A stretch of DNA of 64,000 bases from Larkinella bovis (GTDB lineage Bacteria > Bacteroidota > Bacteroidia > Cytophagales > Spirosomataceae), in NCBI RefSeq assembly GCF_042655385.1, contig NZ_JBHSMA010000001.1:1178001-1242000 (forward strand), given 5' to 3'. The notes under the pieces are model-generated. The model did not search any database, was not told where the DNA came from, and saw only the letters and a list, made by a program, of their open reading frames with translations. Position 1 is the first letter of the stretch, and each line of letters opens with the position of its first letter. Below are positions 7,674 to 16,139 of this stretch, in pieces. The translations under genes and the position numbers were made by a program.

Positions 7674-8459
7674 ATGAGCGATCTCGTGCTGTTTATATAC
7701 CGGAAGCGTCACTACCTGTTCTGGCCTTTTCTGGCTTTTTGCCTCGTGCTGGTGGGTCTCTGGTGGAAACGCTCGCAGAAGGAAATCAATGAATTACAGT
7801 GGCAATTCGTCAATGGTTACGGGATACGGATGCCCCTGAAATACACGATTCACGGCATCGACGTCTCTCACCATAACAGCCACATCAACTGGAAGCGCGT
7901 CCGCCAGGCCCAGGCCGACGGGGTAACGCTCCAGTTTGTCTTTGTGAAAGCCACCGAAGGTGCAACGCTCGTGGACCGGCGGTTTAAACACAACTGGGCT
8001 GAAGCCCGAAAAGCCGGTTTGAAACGGGGAGCCTATCATTTTTATCACCCCAAACGTGATCCGGTCAAACAGGCTCAGAATTTCATCCAAGCCGTCCCGT
8101 TGAAACCGGGTGATTTTGCGCCCGTACTCGACCTGGAACGCAACGACCGGGGACGGGTTCCGGCCGAAAAATTAATCGCCGATGTCCGCACCTGGCTGCA
8201 ACGGGTAGAAGACCATTACGGCAGGAAACCGATCATCTACGTCAACCGGCACTTCTACAAACTGTACATTGACGGAAATTTTGATGATTATCCCCTCTGG
8301 ATTGCTGATTATTCGTCCAATCATCCGAAGGAATTTAACGCCGAACGGTTGTACATTTGGCAGCACAATGAAAAAGGCTCGGTCGACGGCATTCGTGGCA
8401 ACGTCGATTTCAATGTCTTTGTCTGCGAACCCGAGCGAATGAACGAAATTTGTCTTTGA
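7674..8459 (+). CDS. GH25 family lysozyme (membrane-anchored)
   Basis: A muramidase-type glycoside hydrolase predicted to cut the MurNAc-GlcNAc bond of peptidoglycan. An N-terminal membrane anchor or uncleaved signal (about residues 12-32, YLFWPFLAFCLVLVGLWW) is followed by the GH25 domain. GIDVSHHN starts the barrel, FVFVKATEG is strand 2, GAYHFYHP follows, and the acidic active-site strand is FAPVLDLE. LWIADY and YIWQH occur near the end. The ATG at 7674 is chosen over a TTG three codons upstream. The pgi gene begins 12 nt after its stop, so they may share a transcript. The role could be wall remodelling or attack on other bacteria. Confidence 0.92.
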   Translation: MSDLVLFIYRKRHYLFWPFLAFCLVLVGLWWKRSQKEINELQWQFVNGYGIRMPLKYTIHGIDVSHHNSHINWKRVRQAQADGVTLQFVFVKATEGATLVDRRFKHNWAEARKAGLKRGAYHFYHPKRDPVKQAQNFIQAVPLKPGDFAPVLDLERNDRGRVPAEKLIADVRTWLQRVEDHYGRKPIIYVNRHFYKLYIDGNFDDYPLWIADYSSNHPKEFNAERLYIWQHNEKGSVDGIRGNVDFNVFVCEPERMNEICL

Positions 8460-8471
8460 CCCAATATCCCG

Positions 8472-10142
8472 ATGCTACCGACTCATTCTTTTCTGCAACT
8501 CCCTGCTTATCAAAAGCTAAAAACGCATTTCGAGCAACTTAAAGAACGGCACCTGCGCGATTTATTTGCCGAAAACCCCCAGCGGTTTGACGAGTTCTCC
8601 CTGCGGTTTGACGATATGCTGGTCGATTTTTCCAAAAACCGGATCGATGCCGAAACCCTGCAACTGCTGCGCCAGCTGGCCGGAGAAGCGGGCTTATACG
8701 ACGCCATCGAACGAATGTTTACCGGCGACCCTATCAATGTTACCGAAGACCGGGCGGTTTTGCACGTGGCCCTGCGGAACCGGTCCAACGAACCAGTGAT
8801 CGTGGATGGCCAGGATGTCATGCCCGAGATCAATGCGGTTTTGAATAAAATGAAAGGCTTTTCGGAGCGCATTGCCTCCGGCGACTGGAAAGGCTATACC
8901 GGCAAGCCGATTACGCAACTGGTCAACATTGGCATCGGCGGTTCGGACCTCGGCCCGGTGATGGTGACGGAAGCCCTCAAACCGTATGCGGTCCAGAAGG
9001 ACGGAAAACCGCAGTTGCAGGTTTACTTTGTATCGAATGTCGATGGCGTTCACATTTACGAAACGCTGCAAAAACTCGATCCGGAAACAACTTTGTTCAT
9101 GATTGCGTCGAAAACCTTCACGACGCAGGAAACGATGGCCAACGCGCATTCCGCCCGCGACTGGTTTCTCGACCATGCGCAGGATGAATCGGCCGTTGCG
9201 AAACATTTTGTGGCCATTTCCACCAATAAAACAGAAGTTGAAAAGTTCGGGATCGACCCGGAAAACATGTTCGGTTTCTGGGATTGGGTCGGTGGCCGGT
9301 ATTCGCTCTGGTCGGCCATCGGGCTCTCGATTGCCTGCTACATCGGTTTCGATAATTTTGCCGAACTGCTGGAAGGCGGCCACGCCATGGATCTGCACTT
9401 CCGGAATACCCCTCTTGAAGCGAACATTCCGGCTACGCTGGCCCTGATTGGCATCTGGTATAACAATTTTTTCGGCGCTGAATCGCACGCCATTTTACCC
9501 TATGACCAGTACATGCACCGGTTTGCGGCCTACTTCCAGCAGGGTGATATGGAGAGCAACGGCAAATCGGTCGACCGCAACGGTCAGCCGGCAGCCTACC
9601 AAACCGGGCCGGTGATCTGGGGAGAACCGGGCACCAACGGCCAGCACGCGTTTTACCAGCTAATTCACCAGGGCACCAAGCTGATCCCCTGCGATTTCAT
9701 TGCCCCGGCCATTAGCCACCGGCCCCTGGGCGATCACCATACGATGCTGCTTTCCAACTTCTTCGCGCAAACGGAAGCCTTAATGAACGGCAAATCCGGT
9801 GAGGAAGTGGTAGCCGAACTGAAAAAAGCCGGCAAGACCGAAGAGGAAGTGGCGCTACTGATGCCGTTCAAGGTTTTCTCAGGAAACCGCCCGACCAACT
9901 CCATCCTGGTCAGGCAGATTACTCCCCGCACACTCGGCAGCCTGATTGCGATGTACGAACATAAAATCTTCACCCAGGGCGTCATCTGGAATATTTTCAG
10001 TTTTGACCAGTGGGGCGTTGAACTGGGGAAACAACTCGCCAACCGCATCCTTCCCGAACTGGCCGACAACAAGCCGGTGTCGTCGCACGATAGTTCGACC
10101 AACGGGCTGATCAATTACTATAAAGAGTTGAGGAAAGCTTAA
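8472..10142 (+). CDS. pgi: Glucose-6-phosphate isomerase
   Basis: A glycolytic enzyme that interconverts glucose 6-phosphate and fructose 6-phosphate in the cytoplasm. Its 556 residues match the long bacterial/eukaryotic type. Visible landmarks are NIGIGGSDLGP, SKTFTTQETMANA, the signature FGFWDWVGGRYSLWSAIG, LPYDQYMHRFAAYFQQGDME, and HQGTKLIPCDFI with the active-site His region. GVIWNIFSFDQWGVELGKQL contains the catalytic Lys near the C-terminus. It lies 12 nt downstream of the GH25 lysozyme gene and has its own terminator. Confidence 0.98.
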   Translation: MLPTHSFLQLPAYQKLKTHFEQLKERHLRDLFAENPQRFDEFSLRFDDMLVDFSKNRIDAETLQLLRQLAGEAGLYDAIERMFTGDPINVTEDRAVLHVALRNRSNEPVIVDGQDVMPEINAVLNKMKGFSERIASGDWKGYTGKPITQLVNIGIGGSDLGPVMVTEALKPYAVQKDGKPQLQVYFVSNVDGVHIYETLQKLDPETTLFMIASKTFTTQETMANAHSARDWFLDHAQDESAVAKHFVAISTNKTEVEKFGIDPENMFGFWDWVGGRYSLWSAIGLSIACYIGFDNFAELLEGGHAMDLHFRNTPLEANIPATLALIGIWYNNFFGAESHAILPYDQYMHRFAAYFQQGDMESNGKSVDRNGQPAAYQTGPVIWGEPGTNGQHAFYQLIHQGTKLIPCDFIAPAISHRPLGDHHTMLLSNFFAQTEALMNGKSGEEVVAELKKAGKTEEEVALLMPFKVFSGNRPTNSILVRQITPRTLGSLIAMYEHKIFTQGVIWNIFSFDQWGVELGKQLANRILPELADNKPVSSHDSSTNGLINYYKELRKA

Positions 10143-10169
10143 ACAATCCAAGACGTACCAAGTTATTTG

Positions 10170-10198
10170 AGGTGTATGCAGAGCATGCACCTTTTTTT
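10170..10198 (+). terminator. Rho-independent terminator of pgi
   Basis: AGGTGTATGC (10170-10179) pairs with GCATGCACCT (10183-10192) with one T-G pair and a 3-nt loop, followed by seven T. Confidence 0.9.
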
Positions 10199-10223
10199 AT
10201 ACAACTTCAACAACACTAAAATC

Positions 10224-11072
10224 ATGAAACGCAACAGTACAATGCTTGCGCTTTGCCTTTTGGGAACGTGGAGCGCCTATGCTCAGATTTCGTCGGATAC
10301 GACCAGAGTACAATCAACGACGACGACAACGACCGTTACGGAGACCGGAACCGATACCACATACCGTTCCAACACGAACCGCACAACGATGGATACCCCG
10401 ACGACCAATACAAGCACCTCGGGAAACAGCAACTCATCGTATTCAACAGCCCCAGCATCCAGCACGTACTCATCGAGTAGCACCAGCACCAGCACGGAAT
10501 ACGCCAGCCGGGAAAGCCGACCAAGAACCGAACGTCCTTATAAAGCCTTCACTGGTGGTTTTTACGTCGGAGCCAACTCGACCCGCTACCGGGGAGAGGA
10601 TATTGATGGAGACAATCCCTCCGGCCGTTTAGGCTACCAGATTGGGGCGTTTGTGCGGGGCGGTGGCCGCCTGTACGGCCAGTTGGGCGTTGAATACTTT
10701 GCGTCCAGTTCCAATTATTTCAGCCCCGGCGACGGCTCAAGTCTCCAGGATATTTCCGGGCGGATTAACACCAAATGGTTGCAGATTCCGGCCTATATCG
10801 GGGTAAAACTGGCGCAGTCGGAACGCGGTATTTCGGCCGTCCGACTGGCAGTGGGTGCTGAGTACGCCAACCGGCTGAGCAGCAGCAACACCATCAACAT
10901 CGACAACAATGAAATCAAGAGCGGTACCTTCCTGGGGCTGGTTAATCTGGGCTTCGACATTGGTCCGGTCCTGATTGATCTCGTGTATCACCACGGTTTC
11001 TCCGACGCCATCGAAGGCTTCAACAACTCGCAACGCCGGGCGCTGGGTGTTAATGTAGGCTTTAAATTTTAG
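10224..11072 (+). CDS. Outer-membrane beta-barrel protein with Ser/Thr-rich linker
   Basis: A 282-residue exported protein. A signal peptide (MKRNSTMLALCLLGTWSAYAQ) is followed by about 80 residues very rich in Ser and Thr. A C-terminal domain from about residue 105 has alternating aromatic/glycine patterns typical of an outer-membrane barrel (GGFYVGANSTRY, GRLYGQLGVEYF, LGVNVGFKF with a terminal Phe). It looks like the PorT/OmpA-barrel-like group of Bacteroidota, function unknown. The low-complexity part may be flexible or O-glycosylated. The start at 10224 is set by the signal peptide. Confidence 0.72.
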   Translation: MKRNSTMLALCLLGTWSAYAQISSDTTRVQSTTTTTTVTETGTDTTYRSNTNRTTMDTPTTNTSTSGNSNSSYSTAPASSTYSSSSTSTSTEYASRESRPRTERPYKAFTGGFYVGANSTRYRGEDIDGDNPSGRLGYQIGAFVRGGGRLYGQLGVEYFASSSNYFSPGDGSSLQDISGRINTKWLQIPAYIGVKLAQSERGISAVRLAVGAEYANRLSSSNTINIDNNEIKSGTFLGLVNLGFDIGPVLIDLVYHHGFSDAIEGFNNSQRRALGVNVGFKF

Positions 11073-11095
11073 AGTAGCGTGCTGTTTTCAAGTGC

Positions 11096-11133
11096 AACGG
11101 TGCCGTGGCTCAAGTTCGCGGCACCGTTTTTTT
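11096..11133 (+). terminator. Rho-independent terminator
   Basis: AACGGTGCCG (11096-11105) pairs with CGGCACCGTT (11119-11128), followed by a T run. It ends the outer-membrane protein gene. The convergent hisS has no T run on its own strand here. Confidence 0.92.
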
Positions 11134-11145
11134 ATACCCATTCCG

Positions 11146-12510
11146 TTAGATCGATACCTTTTCCACAAGCTGGCTGGCCGTCAATTTTTCCTGCTCACCC
11201 GTCACCATGTTTTTAAGCGCCAGTAATCCGGTTTGCAATTCTTCGGAACCAATTAAAACGACGTAGGGAATCTGCTTGGCGTTGGCATAATCCAGTTGCT
11301 TTTTCACTTTGGCCGTATCCGGATAGGCTTCGGCGGCAATGTTACGAGCCCGCAACTGGCTCAACAACGGTAAACCAACAGACCGGGCTTCGGCATCGAG
11401 ATGCACCACCAGCACCCGGGTCGATTGCAAACCGGTTTCCGGAAACAGCTTCAGTTCTTCCATGACATCGTAAATCCGATCGACGCCCAGCGATATGCCG
11501 ACCCCCGACAAACCCGGCATTCCGAACGCCCCCGTCAGGTTGTCGTAACGCCCTCCCCCGCTGATGCTGCCAATTTGCACCCCATTGGCCTTGACTTCGA
11601 AAATCGCTCCCGTATAATACGATAAACCGCGTGCCAACGTCACATCCAGCTGAATCCGGGCGTCCGTCAGGCCGTACTGGGCTACCAACGCCCAAACTTC
11701 CTCCAGTTCCGTCACGCCTTTCAAGCCTACTTCGGACGCGGCCAGCCAGTTTTTCAACTGGGCAAAAGCCGCCTGGGCCTCGTCCGGGAACTGAAACATG
11801 GGGTCCAGTTTTTCGATCGATTCATCCGAAAAACCGCGTTGCTTCAACTCTTCGACCACCTTTTCTTTCCCGATTTTATCGAGTTTATCAATCGCAACCG
11901 CCAGGGCGGCTTCCTGCCCTGCCGCCCCCACCACTTCGGCCAGCCCGGTCAGAATCTTGCGGTTATTGATTTTCACCGTAAAATCCTGAATGCCCAGATT
12001 CCGCAGGCTCTCGTGCAGCATCAGCACAATTTCGGCTTCACACAGCAGCGAATCCGTCCCGACCACATCCGCATCGCACTGCACAAACTCCCGGTAACGG
12101 CCTTTCTGCGGACGATCGGCGCGCCAGACCGGCTGGATCTGGTACCGCTTGAAGGGCATCGCCAACGCGTGGCGGTTCATCACCACGTAGCGGGCAAACG
12201 GGACCGTCAGATCATACCGCAAGCCCTTTTCTGCTATTTTCGGGGTTAATTTCCGGGCATTCTCCTGCCAGTCGGCTTCGGTTAAGCCCTGGGAAAAATC
12301 ACCGGAATTGAGGATTTTAAACAGCAACTGGTCGCCTTCCTCGCCGTATTTCCCCATCAGCACCGACAGGTTTTCGAGAGCGGGGGTTTCAAGCGGTTGA
12401 AAGCCGTATCGCCGGAACGTCTGCCGGATGGTGTCCAGCAGAAAAAGGCGTTTGCTCATTTGTTCCGGCCCAAAGTCGCGGGTTCCGCGGGGTACACTCG
12501 GTTTTTGCAT
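11146..12510 (-). CDS. hisS: Histidyl-tRNA synthetase
   Basis: Class II aminoacyl-tRNA synthetase that charges tRNA-His. It has 454 residues. Motif 1 region is RGTRDFGPEQ, and motif 2 is RYDLTVPFARYV followed by ADRPQKGRYREFVQCDAD. The His-specific segment is RGLSYYTGAIFEV, motif 3 is SGGGRYDNLTG, and the C-terminal anticodon-binding domain starts near residue 365 (TRVLVVHLD). The ATG at 12510 lies 4 nt after a TATTTTTG element, so the mRNA may be leaderless. Confidence 0.98.
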   Translation of the reverse strand: MQKPSVPRGTRDFGPEQMSKRLFLLDTIRQTFRRYGFQPLETPALENLSVLMGKYGEEGDQLLFKILNSGDFSQGLTEADWQENARKLTPKIAEKGLRYDLTVPFARYVVMNRHALAMPFKRYQIQPVWRADRPQKGRYREFVQCDADVVGTDSLLCEAEIVLMLHESLRNLGIQDFTVKINNRKILTGLAEVVGAAGQEAALAVAIDKLDKIGKEKVVEELKQRGFSDESIEKLDPMFQFPDEAQAAFAQLKNWLAASEVGLKGVTELEEVWALVAQYGLTDARIQLDVTLARGLSYYTGAIFEVKANGVQIGSISGGGRYDNLTGAFGMPGLSGVGISLGVDRIYDVMEELKLFPETGLQSTRVLVVHLDAEARSVGLPLLSQLRARNIAAEAYPDTAKVKKQLDYANAKQIPYVVLIGSEELQTGLLALKNMVTGEQEKLTASQLVEKVSI

Positions 12511-12514
12511 GCCG

Positions 12515-12522
12515 CAAAAATA
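12515..12522 (-). promoter_or_regulatory. -7 element TATTTTTG for hisS
   Basis: On the minus strand an exact TAnnTTTG match ends 4 nt before the hisS ATG. No clear -33 TTTG is seen, so support rests on the -7 element and its position. Confidence 0.45.
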
Positions 12523-12543
12523 GTAAGCCCGACGGATTGATTA

Positions 12544-12574
12544 TTGGTTTTGTGCAGGATTTCCGTTAATTTTG
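12544..12574 (+). promoter_or_regulatory. Promoter of the 54-residue protein gene
   Basis: TTG at 12544-12546, a 20-nt spacer, and TAATTTTG at 12567-12574. Both elements and the spacing fit the Bacteroidota sigma-A consensus. The ATG follows 37 nt later. Confidence 0.6.
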
Positions 12575-12611
12575 CGGACAATTTGGAATCAACTTATTCA
12601 TTTATACGATC

Positions 12612-12776
12612 ATGGGAGTAACTGCACTGAAACGCAAAGACCAGAAAAATAAAGCAAGAGCCAATAATAAAATTGCCCGCATCAAGCAATTGCTGCGTCG
12701 TCCGGACATCAAAAATGTAGACGTGGATGCGATCAAAGCCTCATTCGCCGAAAAGAAAAGCGAAGCGGCTGCCTAA
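12612..12776 (+). CDS. Small basic protein, 54 residues, unknown function
   Basis: A short gene with a good promoter, so probably real. The protein starts MGVTALKRKDQKNKARANNK, is strongly basic in its first half (many Lys and Arg, with an IARIKQLLRR helix), and ends in an acidic/Ala-rich tail (FAEKKSEAAA). The composition recalls small nucleic-acid- or ribosome-associated proteins. I believe similar small proteins occur in related Cytophagales, but that is from memory. It lies divergent to hisS. Confidence 0.75.
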   Translation: MGVTALKRKDQKNKARANNKIARIKQLLRRPDIKNVDVDAIKASFAEKKSEAAA

Positions 12777-12851
12777 GCAAGGGCAGTCCTTTCCGGCTGG
12801 GTGGTTACCCGATGGCTTCCCAACGAATGATCCTAACCAGTGATTGCCTCG

Positions 12852-13190
12852 TTACGCTCGACGGACGGGGTTTTCTTTTTTCAGGCGGTTCCGCAGCATT
12901 TTTTTCAGGTATCGGCGAATGATCCGGCGGTTTTCAACCTGCATCCGGAAAATGACGGCTTGGCCAAACAACGAAATCCCGGCATTGATGACGATCAGGC
13001 TATACGTGCCGAGCAGAAACCAGCGGTTGAAGGGCTCCCCGGTATGTTTCAGGTGTGCCGCTTCGCTGAAAACACAGAGGCCATAGCCGATCAGCGCCAG
13101 GCTGAACGGAGCCAGTAAAAGCCATTTGGTACGGGTACTCATCCGTTTGATGAGTCGCCGACCGGGCGGTTTGGAAGGAGCAACTGCCAT
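12852..13190 (-). CDS. Small membrane protein, unknown function
   Basis: A 112-residue protein with two transmembrane helices (about 24-42, WLLLAPFSLALIGYGLCVF; about 57-79, WFLLGTYSLIVINAGISLFG). Both termini are rich in Arg and Lys and probably cytoplasmic, and the C-terminus (RRYLKKMLRNRLKKE) is strongly basic. No family is recognised. It could start at the internal ATG 16 codons later (13142). It converges with the small basic protein gene. Confidence 0.65.
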   Translation of the reverse strand: MAVAPSKPPGRRLIKRMSTRTKWLLLAPFSLALIGYGLCVFSEAAHLKHTGEPFNRWFLLGTYSLIVINAGISLFGQAVIFRMQVENRRIIRRYLKKMLRNRLKKENPVRRA

Positions 13191-13341
13191 CGATTCCGTA
13201 ATAACTACTAGTAATCAAAGCTCTAATTTAACAGACTAAATTACATTTTGTCTTTAAATCTGTTACTTTATGCGCATTGGGCCCCGGCGGTCATGGCTAA
13301 AAACCGCCATCAGCCGGGTTTCGCAGGCCTTTAACTGTGGT

Positions 13342-14106
13342 ATGAAACACCTCATTAGCTTTATTTTACGAACCGTACCGCGTCCGGTTTTGCAGCGCAT
13401 CAGCCATTACGCCATGAAAGCGATGATGGTTTTCTACCGGGGTAACAACGTCGAATGCACCGTTTGTGGCAAGCATTTTCGGGAGTTTATGCCGTACGGC
13501 CGGAACATTCCGCGCCCGAACGCCCTGTGTCCGAACTGTTTAGCCCTCGAACGGCACCGGCTGATGAATCTGTACCTGAAACGGAAAACCAACTTTTACC
13601 GCGACAACCTGAAAGTTCTGCACGTTGCCCCGGAGCACTGCTTCATCGATCGCTTCGAAAAACTGCCGAACCTCGATTACATCACCGCCGACATTGAGTC
13701 GCCCCTAGCGAAAATTAAAATGGATATCCACCAGATTCCATTTCCCGACAATACGTTCGACGTTGCGTTTTGCAACCACGTGATGGAACATGTCGAGGAC
13801 GATGCCAAAGCCAGCAGCGAACTCCACCGCGTCCTGAAACCGGGTGGCTGGGCCATCATTCAGTCGCCCATCGACTATAACCGCCCGACGACCTTTGAAG
13901 ATCCCACCATTACGGACCCGAAAGAACGTGAGCGGCTTTTCTGGCAGAGCGATCACGTCCGGCTTTTCGGTCAGGATTACGCCCAGCGACTGGCCAAAGG
14001 CGGTTTTACGGTAATCGAAGATCGGTTCGTTTTTGAATTGCCCCGCGAGGAAGTAAAGCGGTTTTCGCTGCCCGCCGGTGAAATCATTTACCTCTGCAGG
14101 AAATAG
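13342..14106 (+). CDS. SAM-dependent methyltransferase with Cys4 N-terminal motif
   Basis: A class I methyltransferase of about 254 residues. A CTVC...CPNC pair (about residues 37-64) probably binds zinc. The Rossmann fold follows with VLHVAPE (motif I), YITADIESP (motif II) and DVAFCNHVMEHVEDD (motif IV). The substrate is unknown. Methyltransferases of this build are often found with glycosyltransferases, and here an NDP-sugar epimerase and a GT2 gene follow on the other strand. The ATG at 13342 (MKHLISFILRTVP) is preferred; 13270 would add 24 residues of no evident role. The stop lies 1 nt from that of the convergent epimerase. Confidence 0.85.
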   Translation: MKHLISFILRTVPRPVLQRISHYAMKAMMVFYRGNNVECTVCGKHFREFMPYGRNIPRPNALCPNCLALERHRLMNLYLKRKTNFYRDNLKVLHVAPEHCFIDRFEKLPNLDYITADIESPLAKIKMDIHQIPFPDNTFDVAFCNHVMEHVEDDAKASSELHRVLKPGGWAIIQSPIDYNRPTTFEDPTITDPKERERLFWQSDHVRLFGQDYAQRLAKGGFTVIEDRFVFELPREEVKRFSLPAGEIIYLCRK

Positions 14107-14107
14107 C

Positions 14108-15097
14108 CTACGCGCCGTCGACGGGATACGGCCCCTCCGAAAATGAACGGGTGTGGTAGCCTTTCACCCCGATTTGTCTGGCCAGCGGGCTTTGCACCGT
14201 ATCGCCCGCCTTCAGCCGTTCAAGAACGGTTTTGAAATCGTGCCGGGGTTGCCAGCCCAGCTCCATCCGGGCCCGTTCGTTGACGTAAACCCGGTCAATT
14301 TCCGGAAACATCTGCCACCCGCGACGCTCGTATTCGGCCCCAAACGCCGGCACCCGTCTCGCCACCACCTGCGGAGCATCCTGGCGCAAGGCAGCCCGGT
14401 CGTCAAACCGGAAGGGCGTGGTGGCACTGATGATATACATTCCGTACCCGATCTCCTCCGCCCGTTCCGCTGCGGCCCAGTGTGCACTCACCGCGTCTTC
14501 AATGTCCACCCGGCGGAACAGGTATTCGTTTGCCTTCAGGTTATCATTGGCGTAACCGGACCGGGCGGTTTTGCTGTCGTCGTCTTCCGGGAAAAACCGG
14601 GAGGTTCGCAGGATAATACAGGGCAAACCCTGTTTGCGGTAAAACAACCGGCACAGATTTTCCGCGGCTGCCTTGGTGACGCCGTAAATATTTTTCGGAA
14701 CCGGCGTGACGTCCTCGGTAATCCAGGCAGCGGGCTGGCCCGCAGGCGGTACGAGCGCATCACCAAAAACACTGGTTGTGCTGGTAAAAATAAACCGCTT
14801 CACCCCCGCAGCAACCGATTCCTGCAACAGATTGAGCGTTCCAGTCACGTTCGTGTCAATAAACGCCTGCATGCTGTGCGTTCCCACGTGCGGTTTGTGG
14901 AGCGTGGCGGTATGAAAAACCGTATCGACCCCCACCAGGCACGATTTTACAACGTCCCGATCCGTGATGGACCCGAGTTGGGTCGTATACGGTGAGGGAA
15001 GAATATCCAGGCCGACCACCTCCTCGTTACGCAATGTTAGCGTGAGGGCGAGCGCTTCGCCCAGATGCCCGGCACTACCCGTTACCAAAATTTTCAT
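14108..15097 (-). CDS. NAD(P)-dependent epimerase/dehydratase (extended SDR)
   Basis: A 329-residue extended short-chain dehydrogenase. The Rossmann nucleotide site is ILVTGSAGHLGEAL at the N-terminus, and an Asp at the end of beta-2 (GLDILPS) suggests NAD. The catalytic Ser/Thr strand is FIFTSTTSVFGDA and the catalytic pair is YGVTK (about residues 141-145). A sugar-nucleotide epimerase or dehydratase is the usual role, but the substrate cannot be read from sequence. It is co-directional with the GT2 and hemL genes (gap about 30 nt). Confidence 0.85.
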   Translation of the reverse strand: MKILVTGSAGHLGEALALTLTLRNEEVVGLDILPSPYTTQLGSITDRDVVKSCLVGVDTVFHTATLHKPHVGTHSMQAFIDTNVTGTLNLLQESVAAGVKRFIFTSTTSVFGDALVPPAGQPAAWITEDVTPVPKNIYGVTKAAAENLCRLFYRKQGLPCIILRTSRFFPEDDDSKTARSGYANDNLKANEYLFRRVDIEDAVSAHWAAAERAEEIGYGMYIISATTPFRFDDRAALRQDAPQVVARRVPAFGAEYERRGWQMFPEIDRVYVNERARMELGWQPRHDFKTVLERLKAGDTVQSPLARQIGVKGYHTRSFSEGPYPVDGA

Positions 15098-15126
15098 GCC
15101 GTAAAATACAAAAATTCGACAGCAGG

Positions 15127-16134
15127 TTACGACGGATACTCCAGATTGGCACCGGTTTCCTGGTGACCTTTCGGTTCGCGAAGGCGTTTCCAGCCTTCAC
15201 TCAGAAAACCAATTCCATACCCCAGAAGCTGAACAAAGGCGGCTCCCACGCTCAGAAAACCGACCTCCAGGCTTTTCTCCTTCCGAACCGCATCAACAAA
15301 AATCAGCACCGAAAACAGCACCAGCGCCGAAACTGCCAGCCCAAACAAAACCGGGTGAACGAAATACCAGAGCGGAACCGAAAAGACGAAAAGTGTAAAA
15401 ACCGCCGGAAAGGTGTGCACCAATCGCAGTTCCGACGGAAAAAACCGGGCGATGTTAATCCGGGCCCGGCCAAAAAACCGGGTCTGCCGGTAAAACTGTT
15501 TCAGGTTGGTCCGGCGCTTGTGGTAAATGAAGGCTTCGGGGATCAGGCCGGTTTTGAAGTTGTGGGTAATAATCCGAATCGCAAACTCGATATCCTCCCC
15601 CATCCGACTGATTTTGTAGCCGCCGATGGCCTCATACACCTTTCGCGAAAAACCCATATTGAAACTGCGCGGATGGTATTTTCCGCCCAGATTTTTCTTG
15701 CTGCCGCGAATGCCCCCCGTCGTAAACGGCGAGGTCATCGAATAACTGATGGCTTTTTGAGTGGGCGTAAAATTCGGATGAGCCGCATCCGGCCCACCAT
15801 ACGCATCAAGCCAGTCGGTATTCAGCCGCCGTTCAACGGTTTCGAAATAAGAGGGTGGCACCAGCGCGTCGGAGTCGAAAATCACAAAATAATCACCGGT
15901 CGCCCGTTCAAAACCGTAGTTACGCGTAAATCCCTGCCCGCTGTTCGGTTTGGAAAAGTACCGCAGGTTCAGCCGTTGGTGAAACTCTTCCACCACCTGA
16001 TTGGCCGGGTTGACCGACCCGTCTTCCACGACCACAACTTCGTCGGGAATCCGGGTTTGCTGGCACAGGCTTTCGAGCAGTTCGCGGAGTTCGTCGGGCC
16101 GGTTATAGACGGGGATAATGACGGAAAAACGCAT
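15127..16134 (-). CDS. Family 2 glycosyltransferase with C-terminal membrane helices
   Basis: A 335-residue GT-A fold glycosyltransferase. The N-terminus is RFSVIIPVYNRPDELREL, the DxD-like metal site is FVIFDSDALVPP (about residues 88-99), and an ED-type acidic pair occurs in RMGEDIEFAIRI. Two hydrophobic helices near the C-terminus (about 238-285) anchor it in the inner membrane. Its likely role is sugar transfer to a lipid-linked or exported polysaccharide. The ATG at 16134 is preferred to a TTG at 16143 that would overlap hemL. It follows hemL after 5 nt, so it is in the same operon. Confidence 0.88.
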   Translation of the reverse strand: MRFSVIIPVYNRPDELRELLESLCQQTRIPDEVVVVEDGSVNPANQVVEEFHQRLNLRYFSKPNSGQGFTRNYGFERATGDYFVIFDSDALVPPSYFETVERRLNTDWLDAYGGPDAAHPNFTPTQKAISYSMTSPFTTGGIRGSKKNLGGKYHPRSFNMGFSRKVYEAIGGYKISRMGEDIEFAIRIITHNFKTGLIPEAFIYHKRRTNLKQFYRQTRFFGRARINIARFFPSELRLVHTFPAVFTLFVFSVPLWYFVHPVLFGLAVSALVLFSVLIFVDAVRKEKSLEVGFLSVGAAFVQLLGYGIGFLSEGWKRLREPKGHQETGANLEYPS

Positions 16135-16139
16135 CCGAA

